36,861 nt of DNA from Pseudidiomarina aestuarii (GTDB lineage: Bacteria; Pseudomonadota; Gammaproteobacteria; Enterobacterales; Alteromonadaceae), in NCBI GenBank assembly GCA_003030745.1, contig PYVG01000010.1, positions 1 through 36,861 of the forward strand, read 5' to 3'. This document shows positions 17,614 to 24,537 of this stretch, in pieces. The position numbers and the translations under genes were made by a program. Within the stretch, counting starts at the first letter, position 1; each line of letters starts with the position of its first letter. The notes below the pieces were generated by a model that was given only the letters and a program-made list of their open reading frames with translations, made no database searches and was not told where the DNA came from.

Positions 17614-17669
17614 ACTTTAAGTGGGTTATGTGACAGCGGGGTGACACCGATATGAATGCTTTGTGACAA
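17614..17669 (-). promoter_or_regulatory. Putative tandem PhoB promoter of the lipoprotein-receptor operon
   Basis: On the minus strand the proximal Pho box is GTGTCAC-cccg-CTGTCAC (17647-17630). Exactly 10 bases later comes TAAAGT (17619-17614), a -10 candidate. Continuing upstream in 11-bp steps are CATTCAT (17658-17652) and TTGTCAC (17669-17663), so four repeat units are in one helical register, as in strong multi-box Pho promoters. The predicted start of transcription is about 45 bases upstream of the lipoprotein ATG. Confidence 0.75.
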
Positions 17670-17687
17670 CTCGCTACGACGAGTTGT
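17666..17687. promoter_or_regulatory. Inverted repeat ACAACTCG-N6-CGAGTTGT in the divergent control region
   Basis: A perfect 8-bp inverted repeat with a 6-base centre. It overlaps the most distal Pho unit and lies 58 bases before the histidine kinase ATG. The position suits an operator shared by the two divergent transcripts. No protein family is recognised for it. Confidence 0.4.
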
Positions 17688-17693
17688 TATTGC

Positions 17694-17710
17694 GGATTCA
17701 CGCTGAATCC
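17694..17710. promoter_or_regulatory. Inverted repeat GGATTCA-cgc-TGAATCC upstream of the histidine kinase gene
   Basis: A perfect 7-bp inverted repeat with a 3-base centre, 34 bases before the kinase start codon. A further small stem CGCAA-gccta-TTGCG (17722-17736) reaches the ribosome-binding region. There is no T run, so a protein site or a leader hairpin is likelier than a terminator. Confidence 0.35.
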
Positions 17711-17744
17711 AGTACCTTTTGCGCAAGCCTATTGCGAGATATTC

Positions 17745-19487
17745 ATGACCACCACCAGTATTTCCAAGTCACTGTTGACCAGCGTTCTCTCTGTCTACTT
17801 TGTATTGACAGTGTTAGTGACGGCTGTCCAAGTGGTTGGTGAATATTACGATACCCAAGAGTTGTTGGTTGAAGAGCTACGCAACCAACAAGCGACCTTT
17901 AGTAACTCTCTGGGGCGTTCATTGTGGGAATACAACTACCCACAAATTGATGCCATTGCGCAGGGGTTGATCAGTATTCCCGCTATATCCGGCGTCGTCA
18001 TTCGTGATGATACCGGTGCAGTGCTGGCAAATCTCGGCCGTACAGGACCATTAAGCATACTCCCACAAGAGCCAATGGAGAGTTACACGTTGGCTGAACG
18101 AGAAGGACTCTTCGGCTACTTTTCTACCTTGGTGTTTGAGTTCTCGGGCAATTCGACACAAGTAGGTGATGTGACGCTCTTCTCAACGCGGGATATAGCC
18201 ATTGACCGAATCAAGGTAACTTTGTATTTCATCTTTGGCAGCGCGCTCGTGAAAAGTACTTTCCTGATTTTGTTGTTTAGCTTGGCGTTCAACCGCATGC
18301 TGAACCGACCGATGCTTGATTTGACCAACCAAATTCGTCAGTTCCGCCTCGAAGATTTACCGCGCTCAAAGATTCATTTGAAAAATCAACGGAATCGTGA
18401 GTTTACGATGATTGAGCAAGCCTATAACCAGCTGCTTGATAATTTGGCGGACTACCAAGCCGACCTCACCCGCACCCAACAACAGTTTGAACAGGTGAAT
18501 CGGCAGTTAGATGATCAGAACGCCATTCTCGAGCAAGAAGTTGCCCGTAAAACATCGAGCCTCAGCGGCGTATTGGTAGATTTAGAGCGCCGTAAATCCG
18601 AACTTGAAGCGCGACAAGAAAAGCTCGAACGGGAAATTCGTCAGCGGCAAGAAATTGAGCGCGACTTGCGGGAAACCAATACTCGTCTACAAAACTCATT
18701 ATCAGCATTGGAACGTGCGCAAACACAATTGATTGAATCTGAGAAAATGGCATCGCTCGGTGGTTTGGTTGCGGGTATCACGCATGATGTGAATACGCCT
18801 ATTGGGGTCAGTATTACTGCTGCGACTTTTATACGTGACCGCATTAATCAACTCCAACAAGCCTTAAAGGATAAGAACCTGACTCAAGCACAGCTCGCTG
18901 CCTTTCTTGATGAGAGTGATGAAGGACTGACGCTACTGGAGAACAATCTGACTCGAGCGTCTGATTTGATCGGTAGCTTTAAACAAGTTGCCGTCGACCA
19001 AACCTCTGAAGCCGTTCGAGAGATTAATTTGAAGAAATATCTTCAGGACGTCATTCAGGCATTACAGCCGCATTTTAAAAATTCAAAACATGTTATTCAG
19101 TTGGATATCGACTCAGCCATTACCATTCGCTGTCCCGCGGGAGCTATTGCTCAGATTTTTACTAACTTAATTCAAAACTCGCTGATTCATGGCTTTGAGA
19201 ATCAATCACGCGGGGAAATCACCATTCAAGCGCGACGCGATGGCGATAAGCTGCTCTTCAATTACTCGGATAACGGCAAAGGGTTGACTCAAGAACAACT
19301 CGAGAAGATTTTTGACCCATTCTTTACCACCCGCCGCCAACATGGTGGTACCGGATTAGGCACGCACATTGTGCGCAACTTGGTAACCCAAACACTAAAC
19401 GGTGTCATTCATGCAGACGCCGCCCCGGGCAAAGGACTGAAATATACGTTCGAGATGCCAATGCAATTCATCGACTCAACAAATTAA
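17745..19487 (+). CDS. Orphan membrane sensor histidine kinase
   Basis: 580 residues. Transmembrane helix 1 (about 10-30), a periplasmic sensor region (about 31-155), helix 2 (about 158-185), a HAMP-like stretch, then a long coiled coil (about 225-335, rich in Glu, Gln and Arg). The dimerisation/phosphoacceptor domain carries ASLGGLVAGITHDVNTPIG with His347. The ATPase domain has the N box IFTNLIQNSLIHG (471-483), G1 YSDNGKGL, F box DPFFTT and G2 GGTGLGTHI. No receiver domain is attached and no response regulator gene is in the window, so its partner is unknown. It runs divergently from the Pho-controlled lipoprotein operon with 180 bases between the start codons. rdgC follows 21 bases downstream. 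The ligand is unknown. It is not PhoR, which has a short N-terminus and a PAS domain. Confidence 0.9.
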   Translation: MTTTSISKSLLTSVLSVYFVLTVLVTAVQVVGEYYDTQELLVEELRNQQATFSNSLGRSLWEYNYPQIDAIAQGLISIPAISGVVIRDDTGAVLANLGRTGPLSILPQEPMESYTLAEREGLFGYFSTLVFEFSGNSTQVGDVTLFSTRDIAIDRIKVTLYFIFGSALVKSTFLILLFSLAFNRMLNRPMLDLTNQIRQFRLEDLPRSKIHLKNQRNREFTMIEQAYNQLLDNLADYQADLTRTQQQFEQVNRQLDDQNAILEQEVARKTSSLSGVLVDLERRKSELEARQEKLEREIRQRQEIERDLRETNTRLQNSLSALERAQTQLIESEKMASLGGLVAGITHDVNTPIGVSITAATFIRDRINQLQQALKDKNLTQAQLAAFLDESDEGLTLLENNLTRASDLIGSFKQVAVDQTSEAVREINLKKYLQDVIQALQPHFKNSKHVIQLDIDSAITIRCPAGAIAQIFTNLIQNSLIHGFENQSRGEITIQARRDGDKLLFNYSDNGKGLTQEQLEKIFDPFFTTRRQHGGTGLGTHIVRNLVTQTLNGVIHADAAPGKGLKYTFEMPMQFIDSTN

Positions 19488-19508
19488 CGAAGATAAATAA
19501 GGACTTTT

Positions 19509-20417
19509 ATGTGGTTTCGTAATCTGCGTATCTACACCCTTGCAGACGATTTCGTTTTGCCAGAAAACCTCGACTCGGCGCTCGAAGCTCAACAGTTTCA
19601 GCCTTGCGGTCGTCAAGAACTTGCCAGTTTTGGCTGGTCATCGCCATTTGGCGCCAACAACGATCAACTCGTGCTGCGCATTGGTGATCACTCGCTGTTT
19701 TGTGCGCGCAAAGAAGAGCGTGTGCTGCCTGCTGCCGTTATCAATGGCGAGCTGGAGCAGCAGTTACAGGTTATTGAAGCGGAGCAAGACCGTAAAGTGG
19801 CTGCTAAAGAAAAGCAGACCATGAAAGAGGACATCATTCATCGGTTGATGCCACAAGCGTTCACGAAGTTTTCCAGTACCTGGGGCATGATCAACATGCA
19901 GCATCGGATCGTGATTGTGGACGCCAGTACCGCCGCCAAAGCAGAAAACTTCCTAGCTTTGTTGCGTGGTTCGCTTGGCTCTTTGCCAGTAAAACCGTGG
20001 CTTAGTAGTGATTCCGCCGAATTATTCTTTACCCAGTGGTTGCGCGATTCTCAGATTCCCGGTGATTTTGATTTCGGTGACGAATTAGAACTCCGCGATA
20101 CCATTGATGAAGGCGGTGTGGTGCGGGCACGACAAATTGACCTCACCAGCACCGAAATCAAGAATCACCTCGAACATGGTAAGCAAGTCACCAAACTAGG
20201 CCTCATTTGGGCCGACCGTCTGAGCTTCGTCATGGAAGCCGACTGTTCGATTAAACGCTTAAAGCCAACCGACCGACTGACCGACGAACAAGAAAAGATT
20301 TCGAATATTTCGAGTGCTGAAAAAATCGATTCTGACTTTGCTTTGCTGTCCGGTGAACTCCATGAATTATTTCCTGCGCTGGTGAGTTTATTTCAGTCGC
20401 AAGAGGGTCTAGAGTAA
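19509..20417 (+). CDS. rdgC: Recombination-associated protein RdgC
   Basis: 302 residues, the family length (E. coli 303). RdgC forms a ring-shaped dimer around double-stranded DNA and inhibits RecA-driven strand exchange. Family sequences are intact: the start MWFRNLRIYTL, the FxPCGxQE segment, FGWSSPFG, CARKEERVLP, AFTKFSSTWGMI, LLRGSLGSLPVKP, ARQIDLTSTEIKNHLEHGK and the C-terminal DFALLSGELHELFPAL. It lies 21 bases after the histidine kinase stop and is probably on the same transcript, though a functional link to the kinase is not evident. Confidence 0.97.
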   Translation: MWFRNLRIYTLADDFVLPENLDSALEAQQFQPCGRQELASFGWSSPFGANNDQLVLRIGDHSLFCARKEERVLPAAVINGELEQQLQVIEAEQDRKVAAKEKQTMKEDIIHRLMPQAFTKFSSTWGMINMQHRIVIVDASTAAKAENFLALLRGSLGSLPVKPWLSSDSAELFFTQWLRDSQIPGDFDFGDELELRDTIDEGGVVRARQIDLTSTEIKNHLEHGKQVTKLGLIWADRLSFVMEADCSIKRLKPTDRLTDEQEKISNISSAEKIDSDFALLSGELHELFPALVSLFQSQEGLE

Positions 20418-20432
20418 GGACACTCCTTTTTT
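20416..20432 (+). terminator. Possible weak terminator after rdgC
   Basis: AAGGA-cac-TCCTT followed by a T run (20416-20432) directly after the rdgC stop. The stem is only 5 bp, so termination would be partial at best. It sits in the 36-base gap before the metallopeptidase gene. Confidence 0.35.
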
Positions 20433-20453
20433 CATCTACGGAATGAGCCAGTC

Positions 20454-22148
20454 ATGAAATTAACGAATAACAAAAATCTACTCGCTCTTGCGGTGCTCTC
20501 TGCTCTTACGGTCAGTGCCTGTAGCCAAGAGTCACAGCCACAATCCACCGCAACTGAAACGGTCGCAGCTGAGAGCTCGACGTATCAGCTATTGCCTGAT
20601 GCAGCAGATCGTCTTGACATTTATACCAATGTTGATTTGACGGCTGATCTCAGTCATTTGAGTGACAACCAGCGCACCATGATTGGTCTGTTGATTGATG
20701 CCTCTGAAATTATGGACCAATTGTTTTGGCGCCAAGCGTACCCGGGTGATCGCATGCAATTGTTGGGACAATTGGCTGATCCTAAGGTACGTAAATTCGC
20801 CATGATCAACTATGGTCCCTGGGATCGACTCGATAGTAATACCCCGTTCTTAACGAACGTTGAGCCGAAGCCTGCTGGTGCCAATTATTATCCAGCCGAT
20901 ATGTCGAAAGCAGAGTTCGAAGCTGCTGACTTCGCCGGCAAAGTTGATTTGTACACCCTAGTGCGTCGCAACGATGAAGGCGAGCTTTACAGCATTCCGT
21001 ACAATGAAGCCTTTGCCCCTGAACTACAGCGCGCTGCAGACTTACTCCGAGAAGCGGCCAACTTTGCCGATCATGAAGGCTTTGCAGACTATTTGCGGAT
21101 GCGCGCAGATGCACTGCTCAGCAATAAGTATCAGGCTTCCGATTATGCTTGGATGGATCTGATTGATAACCCGATTGACGTGATTATAGGTCCCATTGAG
21201 ACCTATGAAGATCAGTTATACGGCTACCGTGCCGGATTTGAATCGTACGTGCTGATCAAAGACATGGCATGGAGTGAGCGCCTCGCTAAATACGCAGAAT
21301 ACTTACCCGCGCTGCAACAAGGCTTGCCAGTCGACGAGGCGTACAAAGCGGAAGTCCCCGGCTCTGGTGCGCAATTGAATGCTTATGATGTGGTTTATTA
21401 CGCGGGCCATTCCAATGCCGGTAGTAAAACGATTGCTGTGAACCTGCCTAATGACGAGGAAGTTCAACTCGCCAAAGGCACACGCAGGTCGCAATTGAAG
21501 AACGCCATGCGCGCGAAGTTCGATGAAATTTTGGTGCCGATTGCCGATGAGTTAATCGTCCCTGAGCAACGCCAGCACATCACATTTGATGCTTTCTTTG
21601 CGAACACGATGTTTCATGAAGTTGCGCACGGTTTGGGGATTAAAAACTTAGTGGGTAGCGAAGGCACGGTTCGCGAAGCGCTGAAAGAGTTTGCTTCACC
21701 TTTGGAAGAAGGTAAGGCAGATATTCTTGGCTTGTACATGGTCACTCAGCTGCTTGAGCAAGGTGTTCTGGATGAAGGTCAGTTGGAAGACTATTACACC
21801 ACCTTCTTAGCGGGGATTTTCCGTTCAGTACGCTTTGGTGCCTCGAGTGCGCATGGTCGCGCCAACATGGTGCGGTTCAACTACTTTGCTGAAGCCGGTG
21901 CCTTTACACGCAATGACCAAGGTCAATATGCAGTCAATATGGATGCCATGCGCACCGCTATGAACGACCTGTCAGCCGATATCCTGACCTTACAGGGCGA
22001 CGGTAACTACGCCGGCGTGAGTGAGTTGTTCGATACCATGGGTAACGTGAATCCGCAGCTGCAAGCTGATTTAGATCGACTCTCCGCCGCGTCAATTCCG
22101 GTGGATATTACGTTCACACAAGGTAAGAAAGTTCTCGGTTTAGAATAA
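20454..22148 (+). CDS. M49 (dipeptidyl-peptidase III-like) zinc metallopeptidase lipoprotein
   Basis: 564 residues. A signal sequence ends in a lipobox-like TVSAC (Cys23), so it is a predicted envelope lipoprotein. The zinc site is HEVAH (His388, Glu389, His392) with the second motif LEEGKAD (Glu418-Glu419 to Asp423). This pair fits the M49 family, where the classical motif is HELLGH with a one-residue insertion and then EECRAD. Here the first motif is the shorter HExxH form. Substrate positions and the lipid anchor suggest cleavage of peptides in the periplasm or at the outer membrane. Database entries for such proteins sometimes carry a Nudix label, but I see no Nudix box. It follows rdgC by 36 bases and converges on trmN6 with 6 bases between. 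Confidence 0.85.
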   Translation: MKLTNNKNLLALAVLSALTVSACSQESQPQSTATETVAAESSTYQLLPDAADRLDIYTNVDLTADLSHLSDNQRTMIGLLIDASEIMDQLFWRQAYPGDRMQLLGQLADPKVRKFAMINYGPWDRLDSNTPFLTNVEPKPAGANYYPADMSKAEFEAADFAGKVDLYTLVRRNDEGELYSIPYNEAFAPELQRAADLLREAANFADHEGFADYLRMRADALLSNKYQASDYAWMDLIDNPIDVIIGPIETYEDQLYGYRAGFESYVLIKDMAWSERLAKYAEYLPALQQGLPVDEAYKAEVPGSGAQLNAYDVVYYAGHSNAGSKTIAVNLPNDEEVQLAKGTRRSQLKNAMRAKFDEILVPIADELIVPEQRQHITFDAFFANTMFHEVAHGLGIKNLVGSEGTVREALKEFASPLEEGKADILGLYMVTQLLEQGVLDEGQLEDYYTTFLAGIFRSVRFGASSAHGRANMVRFNYFAEAGAFTRNDQGQYAVNMDAMRTAMNDLSADILTLQGDGNYAGVSELFDTMGNVNPQLQADLDRLSAASIPVDITFTQGKKVLGLE

Positions 22149-22154
22149 GCTTGA

Positions 22155-22862
22155 TTAGGAACTTTGGTGCTCACCAGCGAGATAAAAGGCGCTGGTGAGT
22201 TGCCGAAACTCATTCGTATATTCACCGTCCGCAGTTCGAATCGACAACGACTCGTGTCTCCACTCAACGGTCTCATTCGTCCATTCCAGTAACACCAATT
22301 TTGCCGGTTTCCCAACAACCGTTGCCACCTCGCAACGGCGACGTAGTGACAACTCACTCGGTGTTTCTAATCGCGTTTCCATGGTTAATGGCAGTATCCA
22401 TGCAATCCGTCCTTGCGGACTCAACCATGTGGTCATGCGCGCCAACCATGCGGTTAAGGGTTGCTCCCCCTGCCGCGCTATACGTCGCTGCTCATGTTGG
22501 CTGGCTAATTGCTCGGTAAAATACGGTGGATTACAGACGATCAAATCGACGGGTTGTTGCGGTTGCCACTCGAAGCAATCGGCTTGTGCACACTGAACTT
22601 TTGCGGGCCACGGACTAGCGGCGATATTCTCTTGAGCTTGCTGAAACGCCTCTGAGTCGAGCTCAATGGCTTGGATTTGTGCCTGCTCAGAAGTGCGCTG
22701 AGCCATCATTAAAGCCAGGATGCCACAACCGGTACCGACATCCAGAATACGGCTAGTGGTTGGCTCTACGGCAACCCAGGAGCCTAAAAGCAAACTATCC
22801 GTACTAACTTTCATCGCACAGCGATCATCTTTCAGGTAAAATTGCCGACATTGAAAGCTCAT
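22155..22862 (-). CDS. trmN6: tRNA1(Val) (adenine(37)-N6)-methyltransferase
   Basis: 235 residues of the YfiC/TrmN6 family, which methylates N6 of A37 in tRNA1(Val) with S-adenosylmethionine. The start FQCRQFYLKDDRCAMKVSTD matches the family. Motif I is LDVGTGCGILALMMAQR, the acidic ribose contact is AIELDSEAFQQAQEN, and the catalytic motif is NPPY (VCNPPYF). The C-terminal region YTNEFRQLTSAFYL is also typical. It is divergent from srmB with 57 bases between the start codons. In E. coli srmB and yfiC are likewise adjacent and divergent, which supports the assignment. Confidence 0.95.
   Translation of the reverse strand: MSFQCRQFYLKDDRCAMKVSTDSLLLGSWVAVEPTTSRILDVGTGCGILALMMAQRTSEQAQIQAIELDSEAFQQAQENIAASPWPAKVQCAQADCFEWQPQQPVDLIVCNPPYFTEQLASQHEQRRIARQGEQPLTAWLARMTTWLSPQGRIAWILPLTMETRLETPSELSLRRRCEVATVVGKPAKLVLLEWTNETVEWRHESLSIRTADGEYTNEFRQLTSAFYLAGEHQSS
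22170..22199. repeat. Perfect inverted repeat within the 3' end of trmN6
   Basis: CTCACCAGCG (22170-22179) and CGCTGGTGAG (22190-22199) are exact complements around a 10-base loop. It lies where the metallopeptidase and trmN6 transcripts converge. No T run follows on either strand, so it could act as a 3'-end stabilising hairpin for one or both mRNAs rather than as an intrinsic terminator. Confidence 0.5.
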
Positions 22863-22919
22863 AATGAATCATTGCGCTCGGTCATCGTGGTTGTGCGCAC
22901 TAGTTTACAGGAAAATGTG

Positions 22920-24140
22920 ATGACACCCGACTGGGATGATCTTGAATTAGATGAAGCGTTGATTGACGTTTTACTTGGCGCTGAAATCAATAAACCTGCG
23001 AAGGTTCAACAGGCGGTCATTCCTGAAGCTTTAGCAGGTCATGATTTACTCGTGAACTCACCAACGGGCACCGGTAAAACACTCGCGTTTTTACTCCCGG
23101 CACTCCAGCATCTACTCGACTACCCACGCCGTCAGCCGGGCCCTGCCCGTGTGCTCATTTTGGCGCCGACTCGTGAACTTGCTCAACAAATCTGGGAACA
23201 AGCGGACGCCTTTACTGAAACGACTGAGTTGAAATCAATTCTCGTGACTGGTGGTGTCAATTACGGCAGCCAACATGAAACCCTAGAAGCGAGCCACGAC
23301 ATTCTGGTATCAACGCCGGGGCGCTTGCTCGATTTAATCAGTGCCGACCGCTGCAACCTCGAGCTGGTCGAATGTCTGATTATTGACGAAGCCGACCGCA
23401 TGTTGGATATGGGCTTTGCCACCGCGGTGAAACAACTCGTCAACGAAGCTCGTGGACTCAAGCAGACGCTGCTGTTCTCCGCCACCTTAGATTCCCCAGG
23501 CGTACGCTCTTTCTCAGCAGAGCTGCAAAAAGAGCCCATCACTTTAACCATTGAGCCTTCCAAGCGTGAGAAAGGAAAGATTCTGCAGCGCTGGTATCAA
23601 GCCGATACCTATGAGCACAAATTGCAATTGCTGATTCGTATTTTGCAGGATTTCCCCGGCCGTCGGGTTATTTTCGTGCGCACCCGTGAGCGCGTCGATA
23701 CCTTGGCTGGACAATTACAAAGCGCCGGTATTCTAAACCTCACCTTACGTGGTGATATGCCGCAAGATGAACGCCAAAAAATCATCGCACGCATGGAGAA
23801 GTTTGATAACAGCACCATGATTGCCACCGATGTCGCAGCACGTGGTCTCGATATCGATGATATTGAAGTGGTTATTAACTTTGATTTACCGAAACAGGCC
23901 GATGTGTATTTACACCGCATTGGGCGCACGGCGCGAGCGGGTAAAACTGGCACCGCAATTAATATTGTGGAAGCGCATGACGCGCAATTATTGAGCCGGA
24001 TTGAGCGTTATCAGAAAGCGAAGATTGACCGCCGGGTGATTGCGGAATTGAAGCCACAATATAAATTCCCCGGTGCGGCGAAGAAGAAAAAGGCGAAAAA
24101 GACGAAATCAAAAGCCAAATCAAAGGCGAAGAAACGTTAA
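22920..24140 (+). CDS. srmB: DEAD-box RNA helicase SrmB
   Basis: 406 residues from ATG 22920 (AGGA just upstream; the in-frame ATG at 22842 would overlap trmN6 and adds a non-conserved leader). SrmB aids early assembly of the 50S ribosomal subunit. Motifs in order: DDLELDEALIDVL and the Q motif region, Walker A SPTGTGKT, APTRELA, TGGV, TPGRLLD, DEAD (IIDEADRMLDMG), SAT (LFSATL), FVRTRERV, ATDVAARGLDI and HRIGRTARAG. A short lysine-rich tail (KKKKAKKTKSKAKSKAKKR) replaces the longer basic tail of E. coli SrmB and probably contacts RNA. Its stop overlaps the convergent VanZ-like gene by 4 bases. Confidence 0.95.
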   Translation: MTPDWDDLELDEALIDVLLGAEINKPAKVQQAVIPEALAGHDLLVNSPTGTGKTLAFLLPALQHLLDYPRRQPGPARVLILAPTRELAQQIWEQADAFTETTELKSILVTGGVNYGSQHETLEASHDILVSTPGRLLDLISADRCNLELVECLIIDEADRMLDMGFATAVKQLVNEARGLKQTLLFSATLDSPGVRSFSAELQKEPITLTIEPSKREKGKILQRWYQADTYEHKLQLLIRILQDFPGRRVIFVRTRERVDTLAGQLQSAGILNLTLRGDMPQDERQKIIARMEKFDNSTMIATDVAARGLDIDDIEVVINFDLPKQADVYLHRIGRTARAGKTGTAINIVEAHDAQLLSRIERYQKAKIDRRVIAELKPQYKFPGAAKKKKAKKTKSKAKSKAKKR

Positions 24141-24508
24141 CTCGTTTCTTCACTTTTGCGCTTTGATTTTTTCCGGTGATGACGCCACAGCGCCCATTGA
24201 TAGTAAGTCGCGGCACCGGCGGCGTCTGCTACCAAATCCCAACCGCTCGATGACCGATACGGCATCAATCCTTGGATATATTCAATCGCAAGACCATAGC
24301 CAGTTAGAATCATGACGGCTAGCCACCAAGGAATGGGAAAGGCACGATGAAAGGTCCAGGCCAAAATAAAGAATGCCACGAAGTGCACCACTTTATCCAA
24401 ATGTTCAAAACGTGGTACCGCGTTCGCTTGGATTTGCACCAAAAAAGCAACCGACAACCCGATCAACACGAATAAAAACAACAACCGAGCGAACCATCGC
24501 TTTGCCAT
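24137..24508 (-). CDS. VanZ-like family membrane protein
   Basis: 123 residues, three to four predicted transmembrane helices: residues 8-27, a second after DKVVHFVAFFILAW, and a third at MILTGYGLAIEYIQG. The motifs DKVVHFVAFF, GYGLAIEYIQGLMPYRSSSGWD and DLVADAAGA are those of the VanZ-like domain. The C-terminus is basic and cytoplasmic. VanZ itself gives low-level teicoplanin resistance, but most chromosomal homologues have no known role and no resistance is implied. It starts 29 bases after the thiI stop on the same strand and may share its transcript. Confidence 0.85.
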   Translation of the reverse strand: MAKRWFARLLFLFVLIGLSVAFLVQIQANAVPRFEHLDKVVHFVAFFILAWTFHRAFPIPWWLAVMILTGYGLAIEYIQGLMPYRSSSGWDLVADAAGAATYYQWALWRHHRKKSKRKSEETS

Positions 24509-24537
24509 GACACCTTCCTTGCAGCGTACTGCACCCT

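Noticed and set aside
17565..17726. 54-codon N-terminal extension of the lipoprotein gene
   Set aside because: It would place the start upstream of the Pho-type promoter and put non-signal sequence before the lipoprotein signal; ATG 17564 has a good ribosome-binding site.
24137..24508. Glycopeptide resistance gene vanZ
   Set aside because: Only the broad VanZ-like domain is present, with none of the other van genes; gram-negative homologues have no shown resistance role.
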